The position numbers were made by a program, and so were the translations under genes. Positions 44,311-53,284 of a stretch of 64,000 nucleotides of DNA are shown one piece after another; position 1 is the first letter of the stretch, and every line of letters starts with the position of its first letter. The notes below the pieces were generated by a model, which was not told the origin of the DNA, made no database searches, and worked only from the letters and a program-made list of their open reading frames with translations. Source of the DNA: Pirellulales bacterium (GTDB taxonomy: Bacteria; Planctomycetota; Planctomycetia; Pirellulales; JALHPA01); contig JANRLT010000014.1 in the NCBI GenBank assembly GCA_033762255.1, positions 1 through 64,000 on the forward strand, given 5' to 3'.

Positions 44311-45528
44311 ATGGCACAAAACCGCAAATCCCGCCGCAAGAAAGCGTTTCAGCGCCGCACTCCCCCCGGAGCACAGCCGGGGACGATTGCCGTTGATCCG
44401 GCGGCGGGGCAGCCCGTGGTCGAAGTCTGGGCGATCGGGACCGGAAAGACGCTGGACACCACGGTTAAGAATTTGGACGAACTGCCGGAGATTGTGGCGC
44501 GGCACACGGTGACTTGGATCAATGTGGATGGTTTGGGGGATGCCCGGACGCTACAACGCCTGGGGAGTTTGTTTCGATTGCATCCGCTGGCTCTGGAGGA
44601 TGTGGTCAATGTGCATCAGCGGGCCAAGGTCGACCATTATGAAAACTCGCTATTTATTGTGACGCGCATGCTGCGGCTGAATCGTCCAGAAGAGTGCGCC
44701 GTGGAAGGGGACGGATCTACTGAAACAGAGTCTCCCGATAGGTCGCAGCTTGATAAGCCTGCAAATGGCCACCACGAACCAGCCGCGCGCCTGGGGAACG
44801 AGCAACTGAGCATGTTTCTGATGGATAAGGTGGTGATCACGTTTCAAGATTCCCAGCCGGGGGACTGTTTTAGCGGCATTCGGGACCGCCTGCGCAAAGG
44901 GGACGAAAATTACGCCGCGCACGGGGCCGACTACTTTGCGTACCGGCTGTTGGACGCGGTGATCGATAGCTACTTTCCCATTTTGGAGGCGTATGGCGAA
45001 CGGATCGAAAACCTCGAGGAAGAACTGCTGGAATCACAACAGCCCGTCAAGCTGCAAAAAATTCACGAGATCAAACAGGACTTGCTGCTGATCCGTCGGG
45101 CGATTTGGCCCGCGCGAGAAATGCTGCACAGCCTGGCCCGTGATATCAATCCGCTTATCAAGGAAGAGACCCGCATTTACCTGCGTGATTGTTATGACCA
45201 CACGGTGCAAATTTTGGATCTATTGGAGACTTATCGCGAGTTAGGCTCCGACCTGCGGGATTTGTACCTCTCCAGCGTCAGCCAGCGGATGAATGAAATC
45301 ATGAAAGTGCTGACGATCATTTCGACGCTGTTCATTCCGCTGACATTTATCGCGGGCGTGTACGGCATGAACTTTCAGTACGATCCCGAGACGGCTCCAT
45401 TTAACATGCCGGAACTGTACTGGTACTGGGGTTATCCGGCCTTCTGGACGCTCATGATTGTTATTACGCTGGGCATGCTGTGGTACTTTGTGCGTAAAGG
45501 CTGGATTGGCAGCGGCTGGTGGCGGTAG
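44311..45528 (+). CDS. corA: CorA-type magnesium/divalent cation transporter
   Basis: The protein (405 aa) is a CorA magnesium channel subunit that forms a pentamer. It has a large cytoplasmic N-terminal domain, a long helical stalk (TRIYLRDCYDHTVQILDLLE and following), and two C-terminal membrane helices, the first ending at the hallmark YGMNF (VYGMNFQYDPE), the second in TLMIVITLGMLWYFVRKGW. The N-terminal 30 residues are Arg/Lys/Gln-rich. The ATG at 44311 is preferred; the open frame to 44233 runs through the left repeat. The stop codon TAG (45526-45528) lies inside the right-hand repeat, so a repeat unit now forms the gene's end. Confidence 0.95.
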   Translation: MAQNRKSRRKKAFQRRTPPGAQPGTIAVDPAAGQPVVEVWAIGTGKTLDTTVKNLDELPEIVARHTVTWINVDGLGDARTLQRLGSLFRLHPLALEDVVNVHQRAKVDHYENSLFIVTRMLRLNRPEECAVEGDGSTETESPDRSQLDKPANGHHEPAARLGNEQLSMFLMDKVVITFQDSQPGDCFSGIRDRLRKGDENYAAHGADYFAYRLLDAVIDSYFPILEAYGERIENLEEELLESQQPVKLQKIHEIKQDLLLIRRAIWPAREMLHSLARDINPLIKEETRIYLRDCYDHTVQILDLLETYRELGSDLRDLYLSSVSQRMNEIMKVLTIISTLFIPLTFIAGVYGMNFQYDPETAPFNMPELYWYWGYPAFWTLMIVITLGMLWYFVRKGWIGSGWWR

Positions 45529-45586
45529 GTCCTGTCCGCCGGACGGGACCTGGGTAATAAACAAAGCCGCCGATGGTATCGGCGGT
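45524..45586 (-). repeat. 63-bp inverted repeat, right arm after corA
   Basis: This is the mirrored copy of 44220-44282, differing at eight positions; the changes are concentrated in the middle. Its first bases provide the last codon and stop of corA. Confidence 0.9.
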
Positions 45587-45603
45587 CTGTGGGGGGGAGC
45601 GGT

Positions 45604-45664
45604 GGGGCAGGGGTGCGGAGGGGCAGGGGTGCGGAGGGGCAGGGGAGCGGAGGGGCAGGGGTGA
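45604..45664. repeat. 16-bp tandem repeat, about 3.7 copies
   Basis: The unit GGGGCAGGGGTGCGGA is repeated at 45604, 45620 and 45636 (third copy with one change), then partly at 45652. It lies between corA and trpE, which converge here. Confidence 0.9.
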
Positions 45665-45706
45665 CTCCAAACTCAATCCTCCACTACTCCAAACTCCATT
45701 TCTCCA

Positions 45707-47227
45707 CTACTCCACCCCTAGTCGTTGTTCCGTTAACTCGATCGCCTTGAGCACGCCGCGGGCCTTATTCAATGTTTCTTGGTATTCCAGCTCCGGCACG
45801 CTATCGGCCACGATCCCCGCCCCGGCCTGCACATACGCCTGGCCATTGCAAATGACAATCGTCCGCAGGGCAATGCAGCAGTCGAGATTTCCTGTGTAGT
45901 CAAAATACCCCACCGCGCCGGCGTACGGTCCGCGACGATGCGGTTCTAACTCGTCGATGATCTGCATCGCCCGCACTTTGGGCGCGCCCGAGACCGTCCC
46001 CGCCGGCAGGCACGCGGCCAGCGCGGCAAACGCGTCTTGTCCCTCCGCCAGTTGTCCGGTGACGTTGCTGGTGATGTGCATGACATGGCTGTACCGTTCG
46101 ATCACCATGACATCGCTTAGTTCCACCGTGCCAAACCGCGCCACCCGGCCCACGTCGTTGCGGCCCAGATCGACCAGCATGACATGTTCGGCCCGTTCCT
46201 TGGGATCTGCCAGCAGTTCCTCGGCCAATTCGCGGTCCTCGTGTTCATCGGCCCCCCGTTTGCGCGTGCCAGCCAAAGGCCGCACGGTGATTTCGCCATC
46301 GACCACTCGCACCAGCACCTCGGGCGAGCTCCCCACCAGCGTGACGGTGGGCATGCGTAAAAAGAACATAAACGGGCTGGGATTGACCACCCGCAGCGTC
46401 CGGTAAATTTCCAGTGGCGGCACCCGCGCGGGCAAATTCAGCCGCTGGCTAAGGACCACCTGAAAAATATCCCCCGCGCGGATATATTCCACGCACTTTT
46501 CCACCGCAGCGCAAAATCCCGCTGGGGTAAAGTTTGACTCATACGCAATTTGGGGGTCGCCGCTGATGCTAATCTCGTCGAGCTTGGTCGCCGCCAGGGG
46601 AGATTCCAGCCGCTCGGTCAACTCTTTGATGGCGGCCTGGGCCGCTTCATACGCCGTGCGGGCATCCACCCGCGTTCCATCTTCCCGGACCAAGCTGGCC
46701 AGCGCGATCACTTCGATTGTTTTGCGAATATTATCAAAAACGACCAAGCGGTCAAAAAAGCCAAACGAATAATCGGGCAATTCCCGGTCATCCGGGGGGG
46801 AGTTGGGCAGATGCTCGGTAAAGCGGACCACGTCATATCCGGCATAGCCCACGGCTCCGCCGGTAAAAGGGGGCAATCCGGGAATTTTGGCCGCTTGGCG
46901 CGCTTGCACCCGGGTCCGCAGGGTGGCAAGCGGGTTTTCCACGGTGATCCGTTCGACCACAGGCTGACTGGCGGCAAAGCGGGTGATGGTCACCTCCGTC
47001 CCGCGGGCCTCCCAGATTTCCGCCGGGTCCGCCAGCAAAAAAGTGTACCGCCCAATTCGTTCTCCCCCCACCACGCTTTCAAAGAGTGCCACGCCGTTGC
47101 CGGTGTCCAGCTTTTGGAGGGCGGTGACCGGCGTCAGTTGATCGCTCAGCAGACTGCGCGCGACGGGGATCAGGGTGGCCGTGGCGGCCAAACGGTCAAA
47201 TTCCGCAAAATCGGGTAGGTTCGGCAT
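45707..47227 (-). CDS. trpE: Anthranilate synthase component I
   Basis: TrpE (506 aa) makes anthranilate from chorismate and ammonia, the first step of tryptophan synthesis; it normally works with TrpG. The C-terminal chorismate-binding domain is complete: VVLSQRLNLPARVPPLEIYRTL, PLAGTRKRGADEHED, VMLVDLGRNDVGRVARFG and AGTVSGAPKVRAMQIIDELE are all family-diagnostic. The N-terminal Trp-binding region includes ALFESVVGGERIGRYTFL. The ATG at 47227 (MPNLPDF) starts the family sequence, so the open stretch to 47392 is not counted. No trpG is seen in the window, so its partner is encoded elsewhere. PabB is the main alternative. Confidence 0.93.
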   Translation of the reverse strand: MPNLPDFAEFDRLAATATLIPVARSLLSDQLTPVTALQKLDTGNGVALFESVVGGERIGRYTFLLADPAEIWEARGTEVTITRFAASQPVVERITVENPLATLRTRVQARQAAKIPGLPPFTGGAVGYAGYDVVRFTEHLPNSPPDDRELPDYSFGFFDRLVVFDNIRKTIEVIALASLVREDGTRVDARTAYEAAQAAIKELTERLESPLAATKLDEISISGDPQIAYESNFTPAGFCAAVEKCVEYIRAGDIFQVVLSQRLNLPARVPPLEIYRTLRVVNPSPFMFFLRMPTVTLVGSSPEVLVRVVDGEITVRPLAGTRKRGADEHEDRELAEELLADPKERAEHVMLVDLGRNDVGRVARFGTVELSDVMVIERYSHVMHITSNVTGQLAEGQDAFAALAACLPAGTVSGAPKVRAMQIIDELEPHRRGPYAGAVGYFDYTGNLDCCIALRTIVICNGQAYVQAGAGIVADSVPELEYQETLNKARGVLKAIELTEQRLGVE

Positions 47228-47622
47228 AATAAATGGTAGGGGGACGGTCGGCAATGTGCCACGGCACTGGCGGCGGGTTTGGCCGTAGGGCGCGCGGTCA
47301 AATCCGTTGTAGATTAACACTCGGATCGGGAGGGGACAATTGCCCGTGGGGACTTTGCTTTTGGGGGAACACGCTCTTGAGCGGCTGGACAAAGTTCGGG
47401 AAATGCCACATCCCGGTTAGCGTGAGGGCCATTTGCCCGCCAAGTTCGCTTGACAGGCCGACCAGTGGGGATAGAATCCCTTGGGCCGCTTGAGTTTAGG
47501 GGATTTTATCGGCATCTTGGCCAGCACATTGCCCCTTTGGCTCAAATACGTGAAAATAGGTAGGCCGGCTCAATTTTTGTCCTGGCCCGGTTTGATAACT
47601 CCCCCGATTGAATGTGGCAACC
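47228..47622. other. Intergenic region between divergent trpE and mcsA
   Basis: Divergent promoters should lie in these 395 bases. No repeat family or palindrome stands out, and the frame extending trpE upstream has no family-like sequence. Confidence 0.5.
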
Positions 47623-48144
47623 ATGAAATGCCAAAAGTGTGAAAAACCGGCGACGTTTCATATCACCGAAATCGAAAGCGGCAAGCACCGCGAATTGCAT
47701 TTTTGTGAAGAATGCGCCCGGCTTTACCTGGCTCCCCAGGCTGCTAGCGAGCCCGAGCCCGCAACCTCCCTGGCGGGAGCCTTGGCCCAGCAATTGGCGT
47801 TGGGTCAGACCGCCGAGGAACTATCCAAGATCGATCAACTGACCTGCCCGGTCTGTGGGATTTCTTTTTTGGAATTTCGCAACCAGGGGCGTCTGGGCTG
47901 CCCGCATGATTACGTCAGCTTTGAAAAAGAGCTAGAACCGTTGATCATGAGCATTCACAATGAAACGCGGCACGTGGGCAAAAAGCCCGCCCGCTATGCC
48001 GAGGGGACCGAACCCCTGACCGACCTGATCCGCCTGCGCCGCGATATGAAAGAAGCCGTGACCGCCGAAGATTATGAACTGGCCAGCCGCCTGCGGGACC
48101 AGATTCGGCAGATCGAGGAAAAGTCGCGCAAAGCCTCCCCCTAA
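47623..48144 (+). CDS. mcsA: McsA-type activator with UvrB/UvrC motif
   Basis: The protein (173 aa) has zinc-finger-like cysteine pairs, MKCQKCEKPATFHITEI with HFCEECARLY, then TCPVCGISFLEFRNQGRLGCPHDY, followed by a C-terminal UvrB/UvrC helix (LRRDMKEAVTAEDYELASRL). McsA binds and activates the arginine kinase McsB, which tags proteins for ClpCP degradation in Firmicutes. The mcsB gene starts 86 bases on, so the pair is probably co-transcribed. The ATG at 47623 is preferred over the TTG at 47608. No clpC is visible nearby. Confidence 0.92.
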   Translation: MKCQKCEKPATFHITEIESGKHRELHFCEECARLYLAPQAASEPEPATSLAGALAQQLALGQTAEELSKIDQLTCPVCGISFLEFRNQGRLGCPHDYVSFEKELEPLIMSIHNETRHVGKKPARYAEGTEPLTDLIRLRRDMKEAVTAEDYELASRLRDQIRQIEEKSRKASP

Positions 48145-48230
48145 TTTTCCGCCTGAACCGATAATCAATCCGGCGCGCGATTCGCTTAGCCTGATTGATT
48201 CCAGCCGTTTTTTCCTGGGCATAAATTATC

Positions 48231-49304
48231 GTGAACTTGAACGAAATGACACAACGCCTAGGTGAATGGCTGCGGGCCAGCGGTCCGGAGTCGGACATTG
48301 TCATGAGCAGCCGGATTCGTCTGGCCCGCAACCTGGCCGAATTTCCGTTTATCAGTCGCGCCAGCGATAGCGACCGGGCGGAGATCGAAAAGCTGCTCCG
48401 TTCCGCCATCTTGCGGACGTCGTCGGCGGGCCCCTTGGAGCATGTCAACGTGACCCAGCTCGAGGCGATTGATCGGCAGTTTTTGGTCGAGCGGCAATTG
48501 ATTAGCAAGGAATTGGCCGAGGGGCGGGGGCAGCGGGGGGTGATCATCAACCCCGCCGAACAAATCAGCCTGATGGTCAACGAGGAAGACCACCTGCGAA
48601 TCCAATGCATGCATAGCGGCCTGGACCTGCATGGCGCGTGGCAACAAATCAATCAACTGGACGATGAACTGTCAGGGATGATCAATTACGCCTATCACCC
48701 CCGTTGGGGTTATTTGACCGCCTGTCCCACGAACGTGGGGACCGGCGTGCGGGTCAGCGTGATGTTGCACTTGCCCGCTCTGGCGATCACGCGGCAAATC
48801 GAAAAGGTCTTTCGCAGCTTGCAAAAAATCAGCCTGGCGGTGCGTGGCCTCTACGGCGAAGGCTCGCAGGCGATGGGGGATTTTTACCAGATATCCAACC
48901 AGATCACATTGGGAAGCAGCGAGGAAGACCTGGTCCAAAAAGTCAGCGATGTCGTGCCGATACTGATTAGCTATGAACGGCAGGCGCGCGAATTTTTAGT
49001 AAGCGAGCCGCAGCAAAATTTGCACGATCAGGTCAGCCGGGCGTATGGCATCTTACGCACCGCGCAGACGATCAGCTCGGAAGAGACCATGCATCTGCTG
49101 TCGCGCGTGCGGATGGGGATCAACCTGGGCCTGATCCGCGAATTGCAAATACCCGACCTGAATGAGCTGTTTTTGCAAACCCAGCCCGCCCACCTGCAAA
49201 AGCTGCGCGGGGTGGAGCTGGACACCGCCGACCGCAATATCGAGCGTGCCCGATATTTGCGGTCGCACCTGAACGGCGGCGGGCAACGGGGCGAAAAGAA
49301 CTAG
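48231..49304 (+). CDS. mcsB: Protein arginine kinase McsB
   Basis: This 357-aa phosphagen-kinase-fold enzyme phosphorylates arginines in proteins. Family blocks in order: DIVMSSRIRLARNLAEFPF, VIINPAEQISLMVNEEDHLR, ACPTNVGTGVRVSVMLHLPA with the catalytic loop cysteine, and YGEGSQAMGDFYQISNQ. The length equals that of Bacillus McsB. It starts at GTG with little upstream signal; the ATG at 48246 would remove five residues. In Firmicutes, McsB-marked proteins are degraded by ClpCP. Next to mcsA, so the pair likely forms the same quality-control module in this planctomycete. Confidence 0.95.
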   Translation: MNLNEMTQRLGEWLRASGPESDIVMSSRIRLARNLAEFPFISRASDSDRAEIEKLLRSAILRTSSAGPLEHVNVTQLEAIDRQFLVERQLISKELAEGRGQRGVIINPAEQISLMVNEEDHLRIQCMHSGLDLHGAWQQINQLDDELSGMINYAYHPRWGYLTACPTNVGTGVRVSVMLHLPALAITRQIEKVFRSLQKISLAVRGLYGEGSQAMGDFYQISNQITLGSSEEDLVQKVSDVVPILISYERQAREFLVSEPQQNLHDQVSRAYGILRTAQTISSEETMHLLSRVRMGINLGLIRELQIPDLNELFLQTQPAHLQKLRGVELDTADRNIERARYLRSHLNGGGQRGEKN

Positions 49305-49452
49305 GGCCATAAAAATGCAGCTAAGCCTGAGTTTTGCCGCAAATAAGCAAGAAATACAAGAATAATTTTAATGTAAAACTTTTTTCTTTTTTTGCGGCTA
49401 TATAATTAAACACTATTCTTGCAGCTAACGCTTGCATGCTGCACATTGCGAC

Positions 49453-51636
49453 CTATTGCGCATTGGCTTTTGGCGGCACACTTGCCATGGGAGCGTCCAT
49501 AGCGGCTGCTGCGGGATTTACTGCATCGGGATTTTCTTGCGGCGGATTTAACTTTGGCGCAGGAGCCGTGGGCATTTGCCCCGCCTTGGCCTCGTACAGT
49601 TTGTCGTACAACGGCATGTGGCGGTAATACACCTCCAGCATGTAAATACTAAAGCAGGTTGTGAACAAGCGTCCCCCGTTGGACCCCCATTCGTCCCCGT
49701 CGGGGTCCCAGCTCCCTTTTTCAGCGCCGGTCTTTACCTGCGCCGACGGCAACGCCTGCCGCATCACCGCGTTCCATTCCTTCCAATAATCCCCCTCCAT
49801 GTGGTGGCACACCTGAGTCGCATAATACCAGTAATAGACGTTCATCTTTTCCATGCTGACCGGATTTGCCACCAGCCGCCGCACGCCATTCACCAGCCGC
49901 TCGTCATCCCGCTGCCAACCCAGGTACTGCCGCATGAGCAGCCCCTCCGCGGTCATCGCGGCGGTCGGGCTGCCATAATTTGGCCGGTAATGGTAGGTGC
50001 TCCCCCCGTCACCCTGCGCGGCATCCAGATAGCGGGTGATATTTTGAAAAGCGGACTCCGGCACATCCAGCCCAGCGATTCGCCCGCTCATTAGCCCCAT
50101 GAGCAGCCAACCGGTAACGGAGGTGTCGGAATCGGGGGTCAAGGCATAGCGCCAGCCCCCCGCCTGGGGGTCTTGGTTTTTTACGGCGTAATCAATCGCC
50201 CGCTGCGCCGCGGCCTTGTATTTGGGATCTTTGGTCATGGCGTACATTTCGCACACCGCCATCAGGCACTGCCCATGCGTGTAAAAATGCTGCTGATTGC
50301 CATTGTCGATGGCGGCGCTGGTAAACAGCCCCTCCTCGGTCTGCATTTTGAGCAGTGCGTTCCACCCTCCGGCGACCACGGGGGTAAATTCCTTGCTGTA
50401 TTCGTTAGACAAATCGGGCTTATCGGTGATGCCAAATCCCTGGAACGCCAAGAGCGCCATCGCCGTGGCGGCGGTAGGATTTTCAAAGGTGCCACCCCCT
50501 TTATAAGGTCCCACCAGACTCCAAGCCTTGGTTTGGGGATTTTGCTGCCGCACAAGCCACCGCAGCCCGGCAATGACGGCCTCCTCGGTGGTTCTATTTC
50601 CGCCAAAACGTGCCAGCAAACCCTTTTTACTTCCCACTTGGCGGCCATCGGCAATGCCATTGACCGGGGCAATGATCGAACTGGTGGCCGTTACGCCATC
50701 CGGCACAATCTCCATCGGGGTGGGAGCGGCAAAGGGATCATCCACTGGCGGGAGGTCGTTGATCGAAATATCTTGTTCGGTGATTTCGGGATTTTTGGGA
50801 CCTTCGATAGTTGTCTCGGCAATCAGCTGATCCCCTAGGGCCTCGGCCCAAATATCCTCGGGCTCCTCCACACTGACCTGAATTTCGCGAAATTTTGGCA
50901 ACTCGATCGTGGTGATGCAAAGCGCCAATATCAGCACCAGCGCGATATGCAGGACCATGCTGATCAAAAACGGGGGCGTATTGCGAATCAGCACCTTTTG
51001 AGGTTCTTCTTCTTGTAACTCCTCTTCGGTGTGATCGCGCACGATCTCCGTCCCGGCATCTTTTTTAACCGGGATCGGCTTGGCCGGAATGGGGACCGGT
51101 TTTGGCACGGGCTGGGGCTTTGCCGTTTTGCCAATCGATGCCTGGATCTTTGGTATGCTGACCGGTGCCTGCGGATTTGCCACTGTGGCTATCGTGGCCC
51201 CGGTGGCTATCTTGGGCACAGGCAGGGGGACCGCCGCTGCGGGGCTGCCACTTTGGGGAAAAACTGGCACCGGTTGAGAAGCATTTGACTGCGGAGAATC
51301 TGGTTGTGGATAGGCTGGCACCGGTTGGGGATAGGCGGGATGCGCCGTCGCGCTGTTGCCGGCTGAAAATGTTGGTTGCCCGGGCCACAGGGGGGAACCT
51401 GTTCCGCTTGCCCCTCCTGACACGGGAAAAGGGGCTCCCTGCGCGGGATATGCCTGCCCAGGAAAGGAATTTCCACCCGGAGCATAAACTTGACCCTGGG
51501 GAAATACTGGCACGCCGCCAGTTGCGGCCTGCACGACCGGAACAGGGAACTGCCCCGGCTGGAGTGATTGCGGGGAATGGCCCAATGGCGTGGGTTGACC
51601 CGTCTGCGGCGGAAATTGGGGATTGGGGGGATTCAT
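49453..51636 (-). CDS. Membrane protein with squalene-cyclase/prenyltransferase-fold domain
   Basis: The protein (727 aa) begins with about 190 residues very rich in Pro, Gln, Gly and Ser, including repeated PQSG/PVPVFPQ phrases. It then has a charged stretch, one membrane segment (about 222-244, PPFLISMVLHIALVLILALC) and a large C-terminal domain. The domain has repeated helical QW-type motifs: AGLRWLVRQQNPQTKAWSLV, TAATAMALLAFQGFG and YALTPDSDTSVTGWLLMGLM, which are typical of alpha/alpha-toroid terpene cyclases and similar folds. The hopene-cyclase DXDD acid motif was not seen, so it is probably not an active cyclase. Common in planctomycetes; function unknown. Confidence 0.8.
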   Translation of the reverse strand: MNPPNPQFPPQTGQPTPLGHSPQSLQPGQFPVPVVQAATGGVPVFPQGQVYAPGGNSFPGQAYPAQGAPFPVSGGASGTGSPLWPGQPTFSAGNSATAHPAYPQPVPAYPQPDSPQSNASQPVPVFPQSGSPAAAVPLPVPKIATGATIATVANPQAPVSIPKIQASIGKTAKPQPVPKPVPIPAKPIPVKKDAGTEIVRDHTEEELQEEEPQKVLIRNTPPFLISMVLHIALVLILALCITTIELPKFREIQVSVEEPEDIWAEALGDQLIAETTIEGPKNPEITEQDISINDLPPVDDPFAAPTPMEIVPDGVTATSSIIAPVNGIADGRQVGSKKGLLARFGGNRTTEEAVIAGLRWLVRQQNPQTKAWSLVGPYKGGGTFENPTAATAMALLAFQGFGITDKPDLSNEYSKEFTPVVAGGWNALLKMQTEEGLFTSAAIDNGNQQHFYTHGQCLMAVCEMYAMTKDPKYKAAAQRAIDYAVKNQDPQAGGWRYALTPDSDTSVTGWLLMGLMSGRIAGLDVPESAFQNITRYLDAAQGDGGSTYHYRPNYGSPTAAMTAEGLLMRQYLGWQRDDERLVNGVRRLVANPVSMEKMNVYYWYYATQVCHHMEGDYWKEWNAVMRQALPSAQVKTGAEKGSWDPDGDEWGSNGGRLFTTCFSIYMLEVYYRHMPLYDKLYEAKAGQMPTAPAPKLNPPQENPDAVNPAAAAMDAPMASVPPKANAQ

Positions 51637-52311
51637 CCTAACTTCTCACCGAAAAGTACGGCCAGGTGGCTTACGTTGACTGCCAAACTAGATTTTTACC
51701 CTACTGGCGAGGCAAATACATTACAAGCGACTGGGCGAGGACCTCCCTCATTGCTGCCGACGATAGGTGAACCATCGGAAATAGGGCCCAGGTTCATATT
51801 GAATTTTAGCTGGGGAAAAGGGGTGGAGCAACAGAAGTGTATACAAATTCACAAGTTACGGGAAATTGCCGCAAATTGGGGGCATTTCCGGCGGTTGTGG
51901 AAAAGCGGACAAGTTGGGGGGGTAATGAGATCGAGATGAAGCGGAGGGAGCAGTCTGGTGGATGCAGCCTTGTATGCTAATTCGCCAAAAGTGGCCAGGA
52001 TATTCCGCAATGTCGCTGCAAACGGTGGAAGCAGCACTGTAGGGATTCGCTAGCGCGTTACCCAGATCGTCATCCGCCAGACGGCCCCTGATCAGCCCTA
52101 TTTCTAAAGCGTAATTCGTATCAGTAAATTGATTTGGCAGCGAAAGTATTGTGTGGGAAAGATAAACTTATTGAAAAAATTTGCGAACCTTACCCGCCGA
52201 ACATTGCACTTTACTTCATGAATTACAATTCATCATTCTGCCTTCATCATTCCGCATTGGAGAGCCCCCCTAGCCAGCGCTAGGCCAGACTGTTAAGATT
52301 GGATTTACTGA
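51637..52311. other. Intergenic region before the tRNA, nothing recognised
   Basis: The 675 bases hold no supported gene. The frames here are short and lack start signals. A stable hairpin or repeat family is not evident. The tRNA promoter should lie near the right end. Confidence 0.5.
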
Positions 52312-52385
<74 letters not shown>

Positions 52386-52431
52386 ATAGAATCGCTAGTA
52401 GCAATAATTTGTTACCCACAGTTTAATCGTG

Positions 52432-52463
52432 AAGCCAACATCATCCGATGTTGGCTTTTTTTT
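52432..52463 (+). terminator. Rho-independent terminator after tRNA-fMet
   Basis: The 11-bp perfect stem AAGCCAACATC / GATGTTGGCTT (52432-52442, 52447-52457) has loop ATCC and an eight-T run. It closes the tRNA transcript. Confidence 0.94.
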
Positions 52464-52955
52464 GTTAGAACGCGATTACTTTGTGGGAGGTTACGATGCG
52501 AGTTAGTGCACATGGCTTGGAATTGAGACACTTAAGAGACTGCCGCGGGTAATCAGGTTGCCAACTCGACTGATCCAATCGAGCAAAGTCCAAGCTGTCT
52601 CTGTCCTTGCTAATTGCTACGGTTTAAGAGTTTATTGCCTAGTTAAAAGTGAGATTTGAAGCTGCAGGGTATGGTAGCTTGTGGGAAAAAATTAAGCGGC
52701 ACGTGGCGAATGCGAAATTTTCTGTGCAATTGAGTGTAATTTTTGAAATGGCTTAGAGGATCGAGTAGCAAAATGCCCCAAGATTTGCCAAAGATGAGCT
52801 TGCTCATGTGTCAACCATACGTTTATTAGGGATTTATTTCTAAATGGATTTAGTTGCTTTTTCTTTAAAAAAAAGTAATATGAACTACTAATATCCATCA
52901 AGCATATAGGTTCATCGGCCTCTTTCCCAGCTCATTCTTAATTTAAGGTCAAAAA
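52464..52955. other. AT-rich leader before the seven-gene cassette
   Basis: No gene is convincing in these 490 bases. They lie between the tRNA terminator and the first gene of the cassette, so they should contain its promoter. A poly-A and AT-rich stretch (52855-52900) is suggestive, but I cannot place -35/-10 boxes. A 69-aa minus-strand frame at 52692-52901 has no recognisable content. Confidence 0.5.
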
Positions 52956-53261
52956 ATGCAACTCTATCGTCATGGCGATTTGTTAGTACAAAGCGATCAT
53001 CACTTGCCCTCTGAAGCCAAGCGATTGCAGCACTTGGTCTTGGCCGAAGGTGAACTGACAGGGCATTCGCATCGGATTGCCGAAAAGGATGCCGCTGTAC
53101 TTTATCGCACAGAGCTAGGAGAATTGTTTTTGCAAGTGACCGCCAAACAAGCCACCTTGGTCCATCAAGAGCATGGTCCGATCGTGCTTGGGACGGGTAT
53201 CTATTCCATTTGGCGTCAACGCGAATACTCGCCTCGCGAAATACGCGTTGTTCGTGACTAG
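52956..53261 (+). CDS. Small protein with conserved His motif, cassette gene 1
   Basis: The protein (101 aa) opens MQLYRHGDLLVQSD and contains LVLAEGELTGHSHRIAEKDA, HQEHGPIVLGTGIYSIWRQREYSPREIRVV. The His-rich spots (GHSHR, HQEH) and beta-strand-like pattern resemble a small cupin-like or double-psi fold, but I recognise no named family. Similar short proteins precede DUF6745-type LRR genes in other bacteria, from memory, so the pairing may be real. It is the first gene of a same-strand run and lies 23 bases before the next. Base composition is AT-richer than in most of the window. Confidence 0.65.
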   Translation: MQLYRHGDLLVQSDHHLPSEAKRLQHLVLAEGELTGHSHRIAEKDAAVLYRTELGELFLQVTAKQATLVHQEHGPIVLGTGIYSIWRQREYSPREIRVVRD

Positions 53262-53284
53262 GCTTATTTCTGAGATGGGCAACT

